From NCBI GenBank assembly GCA_016716405.1, contig JADJWK010000003.1, positions 434,001 to 498,000 of the forward strand: a DNA stretch of 64,000 bases, read 5' to 3'. This DNA comes from Candidatus Melainabacteria bacterium (GTDB lineage Bacteria; Cyanobacteriota; Vampirovibrionia; Obscuribacterales; Obscuribacteraceae). Each line of letters starts with the position of its first letter. Within the stretch, counting starts at the first letter, position 1. The translations under genes and the position numbers were made by a program. The notes under the pieces are model-generated. The model searched no databases and was not told the DNA's origin. It was given only the letters and a program-made list of their open reading frames with translations. This document shows, in pieces, positions 43,050 to 52,277 of this stretch.

Positions 43050-44294
43050 TTGGTCGATATTTCCCCCGTGAAGACTTCCAACCCCAAGATAGTGTCCGAA
43101 ATGCTGTTGCCCCTGCTTCTGGGTAGCGGCGTCCTCAATCGGAAAGAGCTCGAAACAGCCAAGAAAGTGGCGGTGGAGCTCGATCTGACCCTTGAGGAGG
43201 CGATAGTCGACTCGGGCATGGTGGAAGAGGACGACATGAAGGTACCCCTGGAGGCTCTCAGCCGGGTGGAAGCCAAAAAGATCACCCTCGATCTGGCCAT
43301 CAGGGCAGTCCGCATAGCTCTTCACAAGAAAGTCACCCTGGATGACGCTATCACCGCCATCGGTGACGTTCACAAGTCTACCGGCGTGGTGGTGACTGCC
43401 ACCAACGATCTGACCAAGATTCTCCTGGCCTCCAATATCATCGACAGAGACCAGCTCGGCAAGGCTCTGAAGAAGTCCTCGGACTCCTCCACCATGATCG
43501 GCCATCTCCTCGTTCTCTCCGAGGTGGTGACGGTCAAATCCATGCTCGCCGCTCTCAATGCCATCCATATGGTGCGGGATGCCGGGCTCGATCCGGACAA
43601 GGCGGTCCAGGGCATGCGGTATGCCAACAGCCGTGACATCACTTTCGAGCAGGCTCTTTTCGAGCTGGGATTCTTCATCCATCCGGACAGCAAAGACATT
43701 CGTATCGAAGAGCTTTTCCATATGGCAGGTATAATCTCCCCCAGCGATCTGGCTGAGTGTATGGAGATCGAGCTGTTCAAGAAAAAAGATTTCGGTCAGA
43801 TTCTTCTCGAGCGCGGCATGATCACCAACGATCAGCTCGATTCGGCCCGCACCCTGCTGGCCTCCATCGGTCGGGGAACCCTGCGCCCTTACCAGGCGGC
43901 CCAGGCTCTCAGCGATGTCTGCCGGCTGGACAAAGATGTCTATGCCACCATCGCCGAATTCCAGCTTCTCTACAAACCCGATACCAACGACAGGCTGGGT
44001 GACCTCCTGGTGGAAGGCGGTGCCTGCTCCAGAGAGCAGATGGAGAAAGCTTTCTCCATGGCCAGCGAAAGCGCCGTCAAAATCGGCTCGGTACTGCTCA
44101 AGAGCAAGATCATCAAAGAGACCACGCTCTATGATGCTCTGAGAGTGCAGACCCTCTTCCGCTTCGGCTATATAGACCGGCCGACCATGATCGCCCTGCT
44201 TTCCTATTGCGTCAACAACAAGACCAATCTCGACGGCGCCCTCGAGGAGATGGGCATAAACGTTCCTTCCAGGATGCAGTGGACCTGGGTCTAG
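43050..44294 (+). CDS. Stand-alone MshEN-like repeat protein, four blocks (divergent)
   Basis: The 414-residue soluble protein shows four blocks (about 17-105, 120-205, 218-295, 315-400) with weaker motif pairs, such as RIEELFHMAGIISPSDLAECM with FGQILLERGMITNDQLDSA, and RLGDLLVEGGACSREQMEKA with IGSVLLKSKIIKE. Block order and lengths match the proteins at 8857 and 23380. The start is TTG 43050 or GTG 43068. The stop shares CTAG with the convergent MBL-rhodanese gene. Loss of motif residues in blocks 1-2 may mean lost ligand binding. Confidence 0.75.
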   Translation: MVDISPVKTSNPKIVSEMLLPLLLGSGVLNRKELETAKKVAVELDLTLEEAIVDSGMVEEDDMKVPLEALSRVEAKKITLDLAIRAVRIALHKKVTLDDAITAIGDVHKSTGVVVTATNDLTKILLASNIIDRDQLGKALKKSSDSSTMIGHLLVLSEVVTVKSMLAALNAIHMVRDAGLDPDKAVQGMRYANSRDITFEQALFELGFFIHPDSKDIRIEELFHMAGIISPSDLAECMEIELFKKKDFGQILLERGMITNDQLDSARTLLASIGRGTLRPYQAAQALSDVCRLDKDVYATIAEFQLLYKPDTNDRLGDLLVEGGACSREQMEKAFSMASESAVKIGSVLLKSKIIKETTLYDALRVQTLFRFGYIDRPTMIALLSYCVNNKTNLDGALEEMGINVPSRMQWTWV

Positions 44295-45703
44295 AGCTTG
44301 CCTGATACACAACTGTGGCCGGCTTCCACTTCCAGATCGAAGCCTGAGTTCTTCCAGGCTCCGGTACCGCCGACGATATTGACGATCTTTCCCTCTCCTG
44401 CTCTTGCCAGGATCGATGTGGCGGCGCTGCTGCGGTAGCCGCCGGCGCAGATTACATAGGTGAGTCTTTTCCGGTCGACTTCACCCTGCCGCTCCGCCAG
44501 GCTGGCAAGCGGGATATTGCTGGCTCCCGGCACATGACCGGCGCTGTACTCTTGCGGGCGTCGCACATCCAGGACCTGGAGGTCGCCGCCCTTCTCCAGG
44601 ATCTCTTTGAGGTCCTGAACGGTTATCTGCTCGATTGAGTGCAGCGGCAGACCCTCTTTGCTCCAGGAGAAAATGCCGCCGTCGAGATAGCCTGCCACAG
44701 CTTCATGACCTGCCCGTGCCAGTCTCACCACGGCTTCCTCCACGGCTTCGCGATCTTCGGCAACAAGAACCACTTCTTCGTCGTGAGCAATAAGAGTGCC
44801 GGCCCATGAGGCGAATTGACCGCCCAGGCCGATATTGAGCGAGCCGGGCAGGTGACCGGCTCCGAACAGAGTGGACGAGCGGACATCGAGAATCGTCTTG
44901 CCTGCCTGCATGAGCTTGTTCACTTCTGCCGGCGAGAGAGCCTTCGGGCTGGCTATGGTCTCGAGATGATCGGCGCCTTCGCGGTTCTTGGCCACGGCCC
45001 GGGGGAAGTACTGCGGGACCTCGGGCTGGTCCTGGCAGACCAGATCGATGAAGTCTTCTTTGTTCTTGGACTTGAGGGCGTAGTTGAATCTCTTCTGCTC
45101 GCCGATGGTGGAGAAGCGCTCCTTGCCGAGGTTCTTGCCGCACAGGGAGCCGGCTCCGTGGGCCGGGTAGACTTTCACTTCATCAGGCAATTTCAGGATT
45201 TTCTCGTAGAGGCTGTCATAGAGCATGGACGCCATCTCGCTGGCGGTTATCCCCTGGCTGCCTATCAGATCCGGCCTGCCCACGTCGCCGACAAAAAGGG
45301 TATCGCCGGTGAAAATGAGCTCGGGATCGCCATCTCGAGATCGGCTCAGGACGACGCAGATACTCTCGGGGGTGTGCCCCGGGGTCTCGAGGATCGATAG
45401 AGAAAGGTCGCCTATCTTGAGGACATCTCCGTCTTTTACCTCGAGATGCTCGAACCGGGCGCCGGCTCTATGGCTGAATACGATGGTCCCGCCGGTTCGT
45501 GCTGCCAGCTCGCGGTGACCGCTGACGAAATCGGCGTGCAGGTGCGTCTCGATGATGTACTTGATCTTCAGGCCGTTAGCATCGGCCTCTTCAACATATT
45601 GATCGACGTCCCGCTGGGGGTCCACCACGGCCGCCTCGCCTCCGGAGCCGACCAGGTAGGAGGCGTGAGCCAGACAACCCAGATAAAACTGCTTGAAATA
45701 CAT
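44291..45703 (-). CDS. MBL-fold persulfide-dioxygenase-like protein with two rhodanese domains
   Basis: The 470-residue protein starts at ATG 45703 behind AAGGAG. The N-terminal metallo-beta-lactamase fold has THLHADFVSGH, the TPGHTPES motif and FTGDTLFVGDVGRPDL, as in ETHE1/CstB persulfide dioxygenases. Two rhodanese domains follow. In the first (around 270-355) the active-site Cys is missing (VLVAEDREAVE), so it is probably structural. The second (around 375-460) has CAGGYRS with the Cys. This matches sulfide/persulfide detoxification enzymes and fits with the separate rhodanese at 36596. Confidence 0.9.
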   Translation of the reverse strand: MYFKQFYLGCLAHASYLVGSGGEAAVVDPQRDVDQYVEEADANGLKIKYIIETHLHADFVSGHRELAARTGGTIVFSHRAGARFEHLEVKDGDVLKIGDLSLSILETPGHTPESICVVLSRSRDGDPELIFTGDTLFVGDVGRPDLIGSQGITASEMASMLYDSLYEKILKLPDEVKVYPAHGAGSLCGKNLGKERFSTIGEQKRFNYALKSKNKEDFIDLVCQDQPEVPQYFPRAVAKNREGADHLETIASPKALSPAEVNKLMQAGKTILDVRSSTLFGAGHLPGSLNIGLGGQFASWAGTLIAHDEEVVLVAEDREAVEEAVVRLARAGHEAVAGYLDGGIFSWSKEGLPLHSIEQITVQDLKEILEKGGDLQVLDVRRPQEYSAGHVPGASNIPLASLAERQGEVDRKRLTYVICAGGYRSSAATSILARAGEGKIVNIVGGTGAWKNSGFDLEVEAGHSCVSGKL

Positions 45704-45790
45704 ATTCGAGGCTCCTTGCAGGAATCCGAATAGCATACACGCATTCAATAAGATCTAGTACTATGTCCATTTCACCCGATGCGAGGGCTT

Positions 45791-48478
45791 ATGCTTACGA
45801 GATCGCCTGCCATACTGCTTTCCCTGATTCTTGTGTTCGTCATCGTCCTGGCTCCTCAGGCGCTCGCAAAAGAGAAAGGCAAGGACGCCTATCCGCGCCT
45901 GAGCGAATCTATCAAGCCCAGCTCTTACAAGATATTCATCGAGCCGGATCTTGAAAACAAGCAGTTCTCCGGCGAGGAGACTATCTTTCTCACGGTCTTG
46001 AAAGCCACCGACGATATCGTGCTCCACAGCCGCGATCTCGATATTGCCGAACCCGAACTGGCAAGTCTCGACAAAGGCCACGGCGCCTGGCTGAGCCCCG
46101 AGACCGTCATCGAAAAAGAGAAAGAGCAGGTCCGCTTCCGTTTCGAGAAAAAGCTCAAGCCCGGCGACTACGAGCTCAGGCTCAAGTTCGGCGGAGCGCT
46201 CACAGACAAGCTGGTCGGTTTCTATTATTCGCGATTCAAAGACGAGTCCGGCGCCGAGCGCTTTCTCTGTGCCACGCAACTGGAGCCCACCGACGCCCGG
46301 CGTGTCTTTCCCTGTTTCGACGAGCCCTGTTTCAAAGCGGTCTTCAAGCTCACCGCTTCGGTAGATCCGGATATGGTAGCCATCTCCAATGCTCCTGTTC
46401 GTTTCATCAAAGAGGACCAGAGGCGCAACAAGAAGCTCTACAGCTTCGCCGACACCCCGGTCATGTCTACCTATCTACTCGCCCTGGTGGTGGGACCTTT
46501 CGAGGCCGCCCCGGTGCGCACGGCTGGCGGGGTCGAGATCCGTACCTGGACCACCACCGGCAAGACCGCCCAGGGTCTCTACGGTCAGGATGTGGCGGTG
46601 AAGCTCCTGCCCTTCTTCGAGAACTTTTTCGGGGTCAAATATCCTCTCAAGAAGCTCGATCTCATCGCTATCCCTGATTTCGGACCGGGAGCCATGGAGA
46701 ATCTGGGGGCGGTGACATTCCGGGAGACCCGCCTTCTTGTCGACGAGAAGACTGCCAGCACTTCATCGAGGCAGCATGTCGCCGGGGTGATCGCCCATGA
46801 GATGGCTCATATGTGGTTCGGCGACCTGGTGACCATGAAATGGTGGGACGACCTCTGGCTCAATGAGGCATTCGCCTCGTTCATGTCGGTGAAGGCCGTG
46901 GATTTCCTCAAACCGGAGTGGCGGGTCTGGGACAGCTTCACCAGCGAGCGTGCCACGGCTCTCTCCTCGGACGCCCTGGCTTCCACAAGGTCCATCTATG
47001 CGCCGGTCAAGAGCCCTCACGACGCCGAGGCGATGTTCGACGAGATCACTTACGAGAAAGGAGCCTCTGTTCTTCTCATGCTCGAGCAGTATCTGGGAGA
47101 GGATGTCTTTGCCCGGGGGATAGCAGATTATATAGACAGGCACAAGTTCGGCAATGCAGCCACTGCGGCGCTCTGGGAGTCCCTGGAGAAAGTGTCCGGC
47201 AAGCCGGTGTCAAAAATCATGGACAAATGGATCCTGGCTGCCGGTTATCCTCTGGTGACAGCCACCGAGAAGAAGAGCGGACTGCTTCTCGAGCAGGAGC
47301 GCTTCTATCTGGCCGGAAGCGAGGGCGGAGACGACACCACTATCTGGCAGATTCCGGTCAGGGTAAGGCGCCTGGACGATCAAAAAAATATCGGCACGAT
47401 CCTCCTTGCCGACAAGCTCGCTGACAAATTGGGCTCCGGAGAAGGCATCGCCAGCGGTGACGCCCCGCTGGTGGTGAACGCTTCCTCCTCCGGCTACTTT
47501 CGGGTAAAGTACCCGCTCCCCCATCTGAAGCGGCTGGCAGACGCTGCCGTATCGAGCCTGACCGTGGCGGAGCGCTATCAGCTCCTCAGCGATACCTGGG
47601 CGCTTGCCGAGAGCGGCGAAATACCCATCGCTTTCTATCTCGATATGACCGGCGCCTACAAAGAGGATCGGGACCCGAATGTGATCGGGCTTCTCATCTC
47701 CCAGCTCCAGCATCTGGACTGGTTCGTCAAGCCGTCGAGCCCGGAAAGGGAGAGATTCGCCGCTTTCGTCAGAGACAGGCTCGGGCCGCTCAAGGAGAAG
47801 CTCGGTTGGGATGCCGCTCAGGGCGAGACCGATCTGGACGAGCTCCTGCGCTCGAAAGTCCTGACCGCCATGGGCACCCTGGGTCAGGACAGAGATACGA
47901 TAGAAGAAGCGAGAAAGCGTTTCGAGGCATATGAGAGGGACGAGACCTCCGTCAACCCGAATCTCTATGATGCCATCGTCGGTATCGTCGCCTATAACGG
48001 CGGAAGCGACGAATACGATCGCCTGCTCGTCTGCTTCAAGAATGCCGGTACTGCCGAGAGCAAGGTGCGTAATCTCCTCTCGCTGGCTGATTTCAGAGAT
48101 GACGAGCTGCTTTCAAGAACTCTCGCCATGAGCCTCAGTGAGGATGTGCGCACGCAGGATGCACCGCATCTAGTGCGGAATGTTCTGAGCACTTCTGCCG
48201 GAAGACATGTAGGCTGGGCTTTCGTCAAAAAGCACTGGCAGGAGATGGAGCAGAAGTACCCTGTTCATCTTTTCCCGCGTGTGATCAAAGGGGCTCGCTC
48301 GCTCATCTCGGTGGGCGATATGAAGGATCTGGAGGCTTTTCTCAACGGTCACCCCATCCGCTCCGGCGATCTGGTAGCGGCCAGGGTCATCGAGCGTGTC
48401 AGGCTCAATGTCGCTGTCGACGAGCGCTCCGGCGCCGAGCTGCACAAATGGCTGGCGTCTTTCGGGTCTAGCATGTAA
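45791..48478 (+). CDS. Exported M1-family zinc aminopeptidase
   Basis: The roughly 895-residue enzyme starts with a signal peptide (ending QALA) and has the four M1 domains. The exopeptidase motif GAMENLGAVTF and the zinc site HEMAHMWFGDLVTMKWWDDLWLNE (read as HExxH plus 18 residues and Glu) are intact, and a large C-terminal ERAP1-like helical domain follows. It removes N-terminal amino acids from peptides, here probably in the periplasm. The ATG at 45791 follows GAGGG; an in-frame ATG at 45779 lacks a site. Confidence 0.93.
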   Translation: MLTRSPAILLSLILVFVIVLAPQALAKEKGKDAYPRLSESIKPSSYKIFIEPDLENKQFSGEETIFLTVLKATDDIVLHSRDLDIAEPELASLDKGHGAWLSPETVIEKEKEQVRFRFEKKLKPGDYELRLKFGGALTDKLVGFYYSRFKDESGAERFLCATQLEPTDARRVFPCFDEPCFKAVFKLTASVDPDMVAISNAPVRFIKEDQRRNKKLYSFADTPVMSTYLLALVVGPFEAAPVRTAGGVEIRTWTTTGKTAQGLYGQDVAVKLLPFFENFFGVKYPLKKLDLIAIPDFGPGAMENLGAVTFRETRLLVDEKTASTSSRQHVAGVIAHEMAHMWFGDLVTMKWWDDLWLNEAFASFMSVKAVDFLKPEWRVWDSFTSERATALSSDALASTRSIYAPVKSPHDAEAMFDEITYEKGASVLLMLEQYLGEDVFARGIADYIDRHKFGNAATAALWESLEKVSGKPVSKIMDKWILAAGYPLVTATEKKSGLLLEQERFYLAGSEGGDDTTIWQIPVRVRRLDDQKNIGTILLADKLADKLGSGEGIASGDAPLVVNASSSGYFRVKYPLPHLKRLADAAVSSLTVAERYQLLSDTWALAESGEIPIAFYLDMTGAYKEDRDPNVIGLLISQLQHLDWFVKPSSPERERFAAFVRDRLGPLKEKLGWDAAQGETDLDELLRSKVLTAMGTLGQDRDTIEEARKRFEAYERDETSVNPNLYDAIVGIVAYNGGSDEYDRLLVCFKNAGTAESKVRNLLSLADFRDDELLSRTLAMSLSEDVRTQDAPHLVRNVLSTSAGRHVGWAFVKKHWQEMEQKYPVHLFPRVIKGARSLISVGDMKDLEAFLNGHPIRSGDLVAARVIERVRLNVAVDERSGAELHKWLASFGSSM

Positions 48479-48520
48479 AGTGATAGTAGGCGGACAGCCC
48501 TCATTTCACGAATACTTGCT

Positions 48521-49489
48521 ATGCCCGAGAACAGCTCAATTCCGTCAGCCAAGCGGCCTAAAAGGGCCCTGGTTCTGTCCGGCGGTGGCGGCCGTGGTGC
48601 ATACGAGGTAGGGGTGGCGGCTGCCTGTCGCGAGCGGAACTTCGACTTCGACTGGATTATCGGTACAAGTATCGGGGCGATCAATGCCACCCTCATAGCC
48701 CAGGACGACCTGCCGGTCCTCGAGGAGATCTGGTGCCGGCTCCAGAGCCAGGACGTATACAGGCTGCCCAATCCCAATCATCTCAGGCGTATAGTCTTCG
48801 GGCAGAAACTGGGCTTTCTCAATACTGATCCGCTCGAGGCTCTCCTGCGCAAGCACGTCAATATCGAGCGTCTGAAGCGGAGCGCCACCGGTGTCGGCTT
48901 TCTGTCCACCGATTTGTGCAGCCTCGAGACCCGCCTGATCACAGCCGACGATATCCATTCCGACGAAGAGCTGGTGGATGTGCTCATGGCTGCGTCGGCG
49001 GTGCCTCTGCTATTCCCTCCCCGTCACCTGGGAGGCGAGGGTTGCTGGATCGACGGCGGTCTGGTGCGCAACACGCCTATCCAGGCAGCTATCGGTCTCG
49101 GAGTCAGCGAAATCTACGCGGTTCTGGTCGATCCGGACTCGTTCATGGACTGCCCCGGTTCTCTGGTGCAGCTCGTGTCCAGGCTGCTCGAGATTATCCT
49201 CGACCACAGCGCCAGAAGCGGCATCGCTCATGTCAATCAATACAACCGCAGCCTGGAGCTCTCGGTGCAGAACGGCGCCCGGGACTGGTGCATAATCGGG
49301 GACAGGCCGGCTGGGACAGGGAGCGACGAGGAGGACCCCGGCGCTTCCCGACCGGGCCGGGTTCAGCTTTTCATCATCAAGCCCCGCAATCAGATAGTCG
49401 GCTCCCTGCTCGAGTTCGAGCCGGCGAACTCGCGCTGGCTGATCCGGCGGGGCTATGAGGATACGATCCAGAGCTGTGTGGCTGTCTGA
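48521..49489 (+). CDS. Patatin-like phospholipase family protein
   Basis: The 322-residue protein has the patatin signature: the glycine-rich oxyanion loop LSGGGGRGAYEVGV, nucleophile motif GTSIGA (Ser) and the DGG motif in WIDGGLVRNTPI supplying the catalytic Asp. These are lipid acyl hydrolases. No signal peptide is evident; bacterial patatins may be cytoplasmic or secreted. It lies 43 bases after the M1 aminopeptidase stop, so they may be co-transcribed. Confidence 0.9.
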   Translation: MPENSSIPSAKRPKRALVLSGGGGRGAYEVGVAAACRERNFDFDWIIGTSIGAINATLIAQDDLPVLEEIWCRLQSQDVYRLPNPNHLRRIVFGQKLGFLNTDPLEALLRKHVNIERLKRSATGVGFLSTDLCSLETRLITADDIHSDEELVDVLMAASAVPLLFPPRHLGGEGCWIDGGLVRNTPIQAAIGLGVSEIYAVLVDPDSFMDCPGSLVQLVSRLLEIILDHSARSGIAHVNQYNRSLELSVQNGARDWCIIGDRPAGTGSDEEDPGASRPGRVQLFIIKPRNQIVGSLLEFEPANSRWLIRRGYEDTIQSCVAV

Positions 49490-49504
49490 CTTCTCTGGGA
49501 CCGA

Positions 49505-50245
49505 TCAGTCTATGGCGTCGCCGACTCCGAAACGTGTGTAATCGACGGTATCGGGATAGTCCAGCTTGATGGCAGTCCGCCTGCTCGTCTGCGCTTCCTG
49601 GCGAAGTCCTTTCTGATCGAGGGCCAGGGCTTTAAGATGGAAGGGGATGGGATTGTCCGGCTCCAGGGCGATGGCTCGCTCGAGGTCGATGAGAGCCTGA
49701 TCCGGCTCCCGGGAGTCGATGGCTACTGCTGCCCGGATGCAGTACCAGGCGGATTCCCGGGGATCGAGCCTGATCGCTTCGTCGATGTCCTGGCGGGCGG
49801 TCTCCAGGTTCCCGGCATCTACCGGATCGCCTCTTTTGGCCCTGGCCAGACCCCGGCAGGCAAAGGCGAATGACTCCTTGTAATACTCCACCGGGCTCAG
49901 GTGCTTGTTGATGGCGGCGATATCGTCAACCCTGCCGGCGCTGCGGCTTCGCAGGCTGCTGTCGAAGTCCTCGAGCGCGTTGTCATACTGACCCAGCTTG
50001 CCGTAGGCGAAGCCCCGGACAGCAAAGAGCCCGGGGTTGCTCTCCAGCTCGAGACCGCGGCTCAGGGCGGTCACTGCCTCGTGATATCGGCCTTCCCGGA
50101 CCATGGAGAGCCCCTGTCCGTAGCAATAGCCGATCCGGCTGCCGTGGAGGAGGTCGGCGGTGATTCCGCAGCCGCTCAGAAGGATGGTTGCCGGAATAAT
50201 GAGAGGAAAGCTCCTCTTGAAAAGTGAGAATTTTCTAGAGTTCAT
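49505..50245 (-). CDS. TPR lipoprotein
   Basis: The 246-residue product from ATG 50245 begins MNSRKFSLFKRSFPLIIPAT and has the lipobox LLSGC; thus it is a probable lipoprotein after signal peptidase II cleavage. Four or five TPR units follow (GRYHEAVTALSRGLELE, GQYDNALEDFDSSL, ARQDIDEAIRLDP, ALIDLERAIALEPDN). An extended frame upstream lacks a signal and is discounted. It is convergent with the patatin gene and divergent from the 50324 gene. Confidence 0.75.
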   Translation of the reverse strand: MNSRKFSLFKRSFPLIIPATILLSGCGITADLLHGSRIGYCYGQGLSMVREGRYHEAVTALSRGLELESNPGLFAVRGFAYGKLGQYDNALEDFDSSLRSRSAGRVDDIAAINKHLSPVEYYKESFAFACRGLARAKRGDPVDAGNLETARQDIDEAIRLDPRESAWYCIRAAVAIDSREPDQALIDLERAIALEPDNPIPFHLKALALDQKGLRQEAQTSRRTAIKLDYPDTVDYTRFGVGDAID

Positions 50246-50323
50246 ATTCTTAGCGTAGAATTCCCATTTCAATATTCTCTCATTACTATTAGATTGCAGG
50301 CAGATGAAGGAGGCGCAAGCCAT

Positions 50324-50824
50324 ATGCATCCGTACTGGATAAAGAAGATTGAAGAGCAGAGAAAGGCAGTAGTCACTACTTTCTGGGTGTCCATGGTCTT
50401 TATCATTCTTGTGCCTCTTCTTCTTGTCCTGGAGGGCGACAACTGGCTCCTGCTCGCCATGGTCTGCTTCGGCGGCGCGGCATTGCGACTCTACTGGGCA
50501 GCCGGCGAGGATAAGCAAGCGCAGCGGGCGGTGGCACTGCAAACCAGCGCTGCGCGGACCAATCCGGTCCAGACCGATGTAACGGCCGCTTTCTATCGAG
50601 AGCCCCAGATCGATCAAGAGCCCGTCTACGCTGTTCACCATCCCGAGATGGTAGACCGGAACGGCAACATGCTCGAGCCTCAGTATCTCCGGCTCGATCC
50701 GGCACCGCTAGATCCGGCACCGCTAGATCCGGACGATATGACCCTGGCCGATCCCGAAAGCCACCCGCAGAATCGCCAGATTGCCAGACGCTCCAGGCAG
50801 CAGAGACAGGCTCATTCGGTCTGA
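50324..50824 (+). CDS. Small membrane protein with two helices, hypothetical
   Basis: The 166-residue protein starts at ATG 50324 behind GGAGG. A hairpin of two hydrophobic segments (about 17-38 and 40-57) is followed by a polar, Pro/Asp/Gln-rich cytoplasmic tail. In the tail a short repeat (LDPAP, encoded by ctagatccggcacc units at about 50695-50735) is repeated two to three times. No family recognised. Its 3' end overlaps the hydrolase gene by 44 bases. Confidence 0.65.
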   Translation: MHPYWIKKIEEQRKAVVTTFWVSMVFIILVPLLLVLEGDNWLLLAMVCFGGAALRLYWAAGEDKQAQRAVALQTSAARTNPVQTDVTAAFYREPQIDQEPVYAVHHPEMVDRNGNMLEPQYLRLDPAPLDPAPLDPDDMTLADPESHPQNRQIARRSRQQRQAHSV

Positions 50825-52250
50825 GACGATAGCTCCGCTGACGTCAGCTCTGCTGGCTCTATTCACCATGGCGCAGGCTCCTCCGGCTCTGGCCGGCGAG
50901 GGTGCTCCCTGCCTGTCCTGGAAAAGTCCTCTGGTAAGCAGACCCTCCGCATGCCTTCTCTGTATTCACGGTCTCGGCCTGCACAGCCGCTCTTTCGAGC
51001 ATTTCGGCAAAGAGCTCGCCCGGCGGCGTCTGGCTGTTTTTGCCATCGATGTGCGTGGATTCGGATCATGGATGAAGAATCCCGGTGAAGAGAAAGTCGA
51101 TTTCGACGCCTGCCTGGAGGATGTGCGCCAGGCAATCCAGTCGATCAAGAAAGCCTATCCCGGACTTCCTGTCTTTCTCCTGGGCGAATCCATGGGCGGC
51201 GCCATCGCCCTGCGAGCCGCGTCTCTCTATCCTGAGGAGATTGCCGGGCTGATCTCGTCGGTACCCTCTGAAGAGCGTTTCCAGCAGGGCCGCACCGACT
51301 TGAAAGTGGCGCTCCATTTTCTTTCCGGCCCGGCAAGAGACTTCGATATCGGCTCTCAGATCGTCGAGCAAGCTACCGACAACGAAAAGCTCAAAAGACG
51401 GTGGCGTGAAGATCCCCTCTCCAGGCTGGAGATATCGCCAAAGGAGCTGGTCCAGTTCCAGAAGTTTATGAACGACAACCACGACTCTGCCGGGAAAATC
51501 AAAAGCATGCCGGTCTTGTTCGTCCAGGGAACCGATGATGAGCTGGTGAAACCGGACGGCACCTGGGAGCTTTTCAATCGCCTCTCAACCGGTGATAAGG
51601 TCTTCGTGGCTCTGCCCAGCGAGCATCTGATTTTCGAGGAGGCCCAGTATCAGAAGCCCGAGAATCTCAAGCAGTCGATCAAGCTTCTTTCGGCCTGGCT
51701 TTCCAGCAAAGTCGTCGAGGCCGGGCAGGAGAGTGGTATCGCTGGAGGTGGCGCTGCGTCGTCCGGTTCGGCACGTCTCGAACAGGCTCGCAAGCTCATG
51801 AGGCAGGGGCGCTTTCGCGATGCCCGGCAGGAGCTCCGGAGCATGAACAAAGCACAGGCCAACCAGATGCTCCTGAAAATGCCGCGCCGGCCCGCAGGGC
51901 AGAGAGTCAGGCAGCCCAGCCAGTCAGGCGGTCCGGAGCTGGCCGGTCTCTGCGGGGGAAGTCCCACTGTGGTGGCTTTCTATGCTGACTGGTGCGAGCA
52001 GGCCAGAGGAATGGAAGAATCCCTCGACCGGATCGAGAAGACCTTTCGAGGACGTCTGAGAGTCCTGCGAGTAGATATAGAGAAAGAGGCCAGCCAGACC
52101 CTGGTGGATCTGCTCGATGTCGGACCGATCCCTACCGTCGTCTTCCTGAGCGGTGCCGGTCAGGTGGTCTCGACGCTGATCGGAGACACAGGCTATGTCA
52201 ACTATTTGAAAGGTGCCTACCAGATCGCCGGTGGACCGGGAAGGCATTGA
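50781..52250 (+). CDS. Exported alpha/beta hydrolase fused to a thioredoxin-like domain
   Basis: The 489-residue protein, probably starting at TTG 50781, has a hydrophobic N-terminal segment ending PPALAG (export signal), then an alpha/beta hydrolase of the monoacylglycerol-lipase type. It shows LLCIHGLGLHSRSF, IDVRGFGSW, nucleophile motif GESMGG, QGTDDELVKP and final His in SEHLIFE. After a low-complexity linker (about 310-390) comes a thioredoxin-like domain with VVAFYADWCEQARGM and GPIPTVVFLSG; only one Cys of the usual CxxC remains. The fusion may act on lipid or ester substrates. A non-fused origin for each part is likely. Confidence 0.82.
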   Translation: MPDAPGSRDRLIRSETIAPLTSALLALFTMAQAPPALAGEGAPCLSWKSPLVSRPSACLLCIHGLGLHSRSFEHFGKELARRRLAVFAIDVRGFGSWMKNPGEEKVDFDACLEDVRQAIQSIKKAYPGLPVFLLGESMGGAIALRAASLYPEEIAGLISSVPSEERFQQGRTDLKVALHFLSGPARDFDIGSQIVEQATDNEKLKRRWREDPLSRLEISPKELVQFQKFMNDNHDSAGKIKSMPVLFVQGTDDELVKPDGTWELFNRLSTGDKVFVALPSEHLIFEEAQYQKPENLKQSIKLLSAWLSSKVVEAGQESGIAGGGAASSGSARLEQARKLMRQGRFRDARQELRSMNKAQANQMLLKMPRRPAGQRVRQPSQSGGPELAGLCGGSPTVVAFYADWCEQARGMEESLDRIEKTFRGRLRVLRVDIEKEASQTLVDLLDVGPIPTVVFLSGAGQVVSTLIGDTGYVNYLKGAYQIAGGPGRH

Positions 52251-52277
52251 ATACGGTGCCCGGCACAAAGATGCAAT

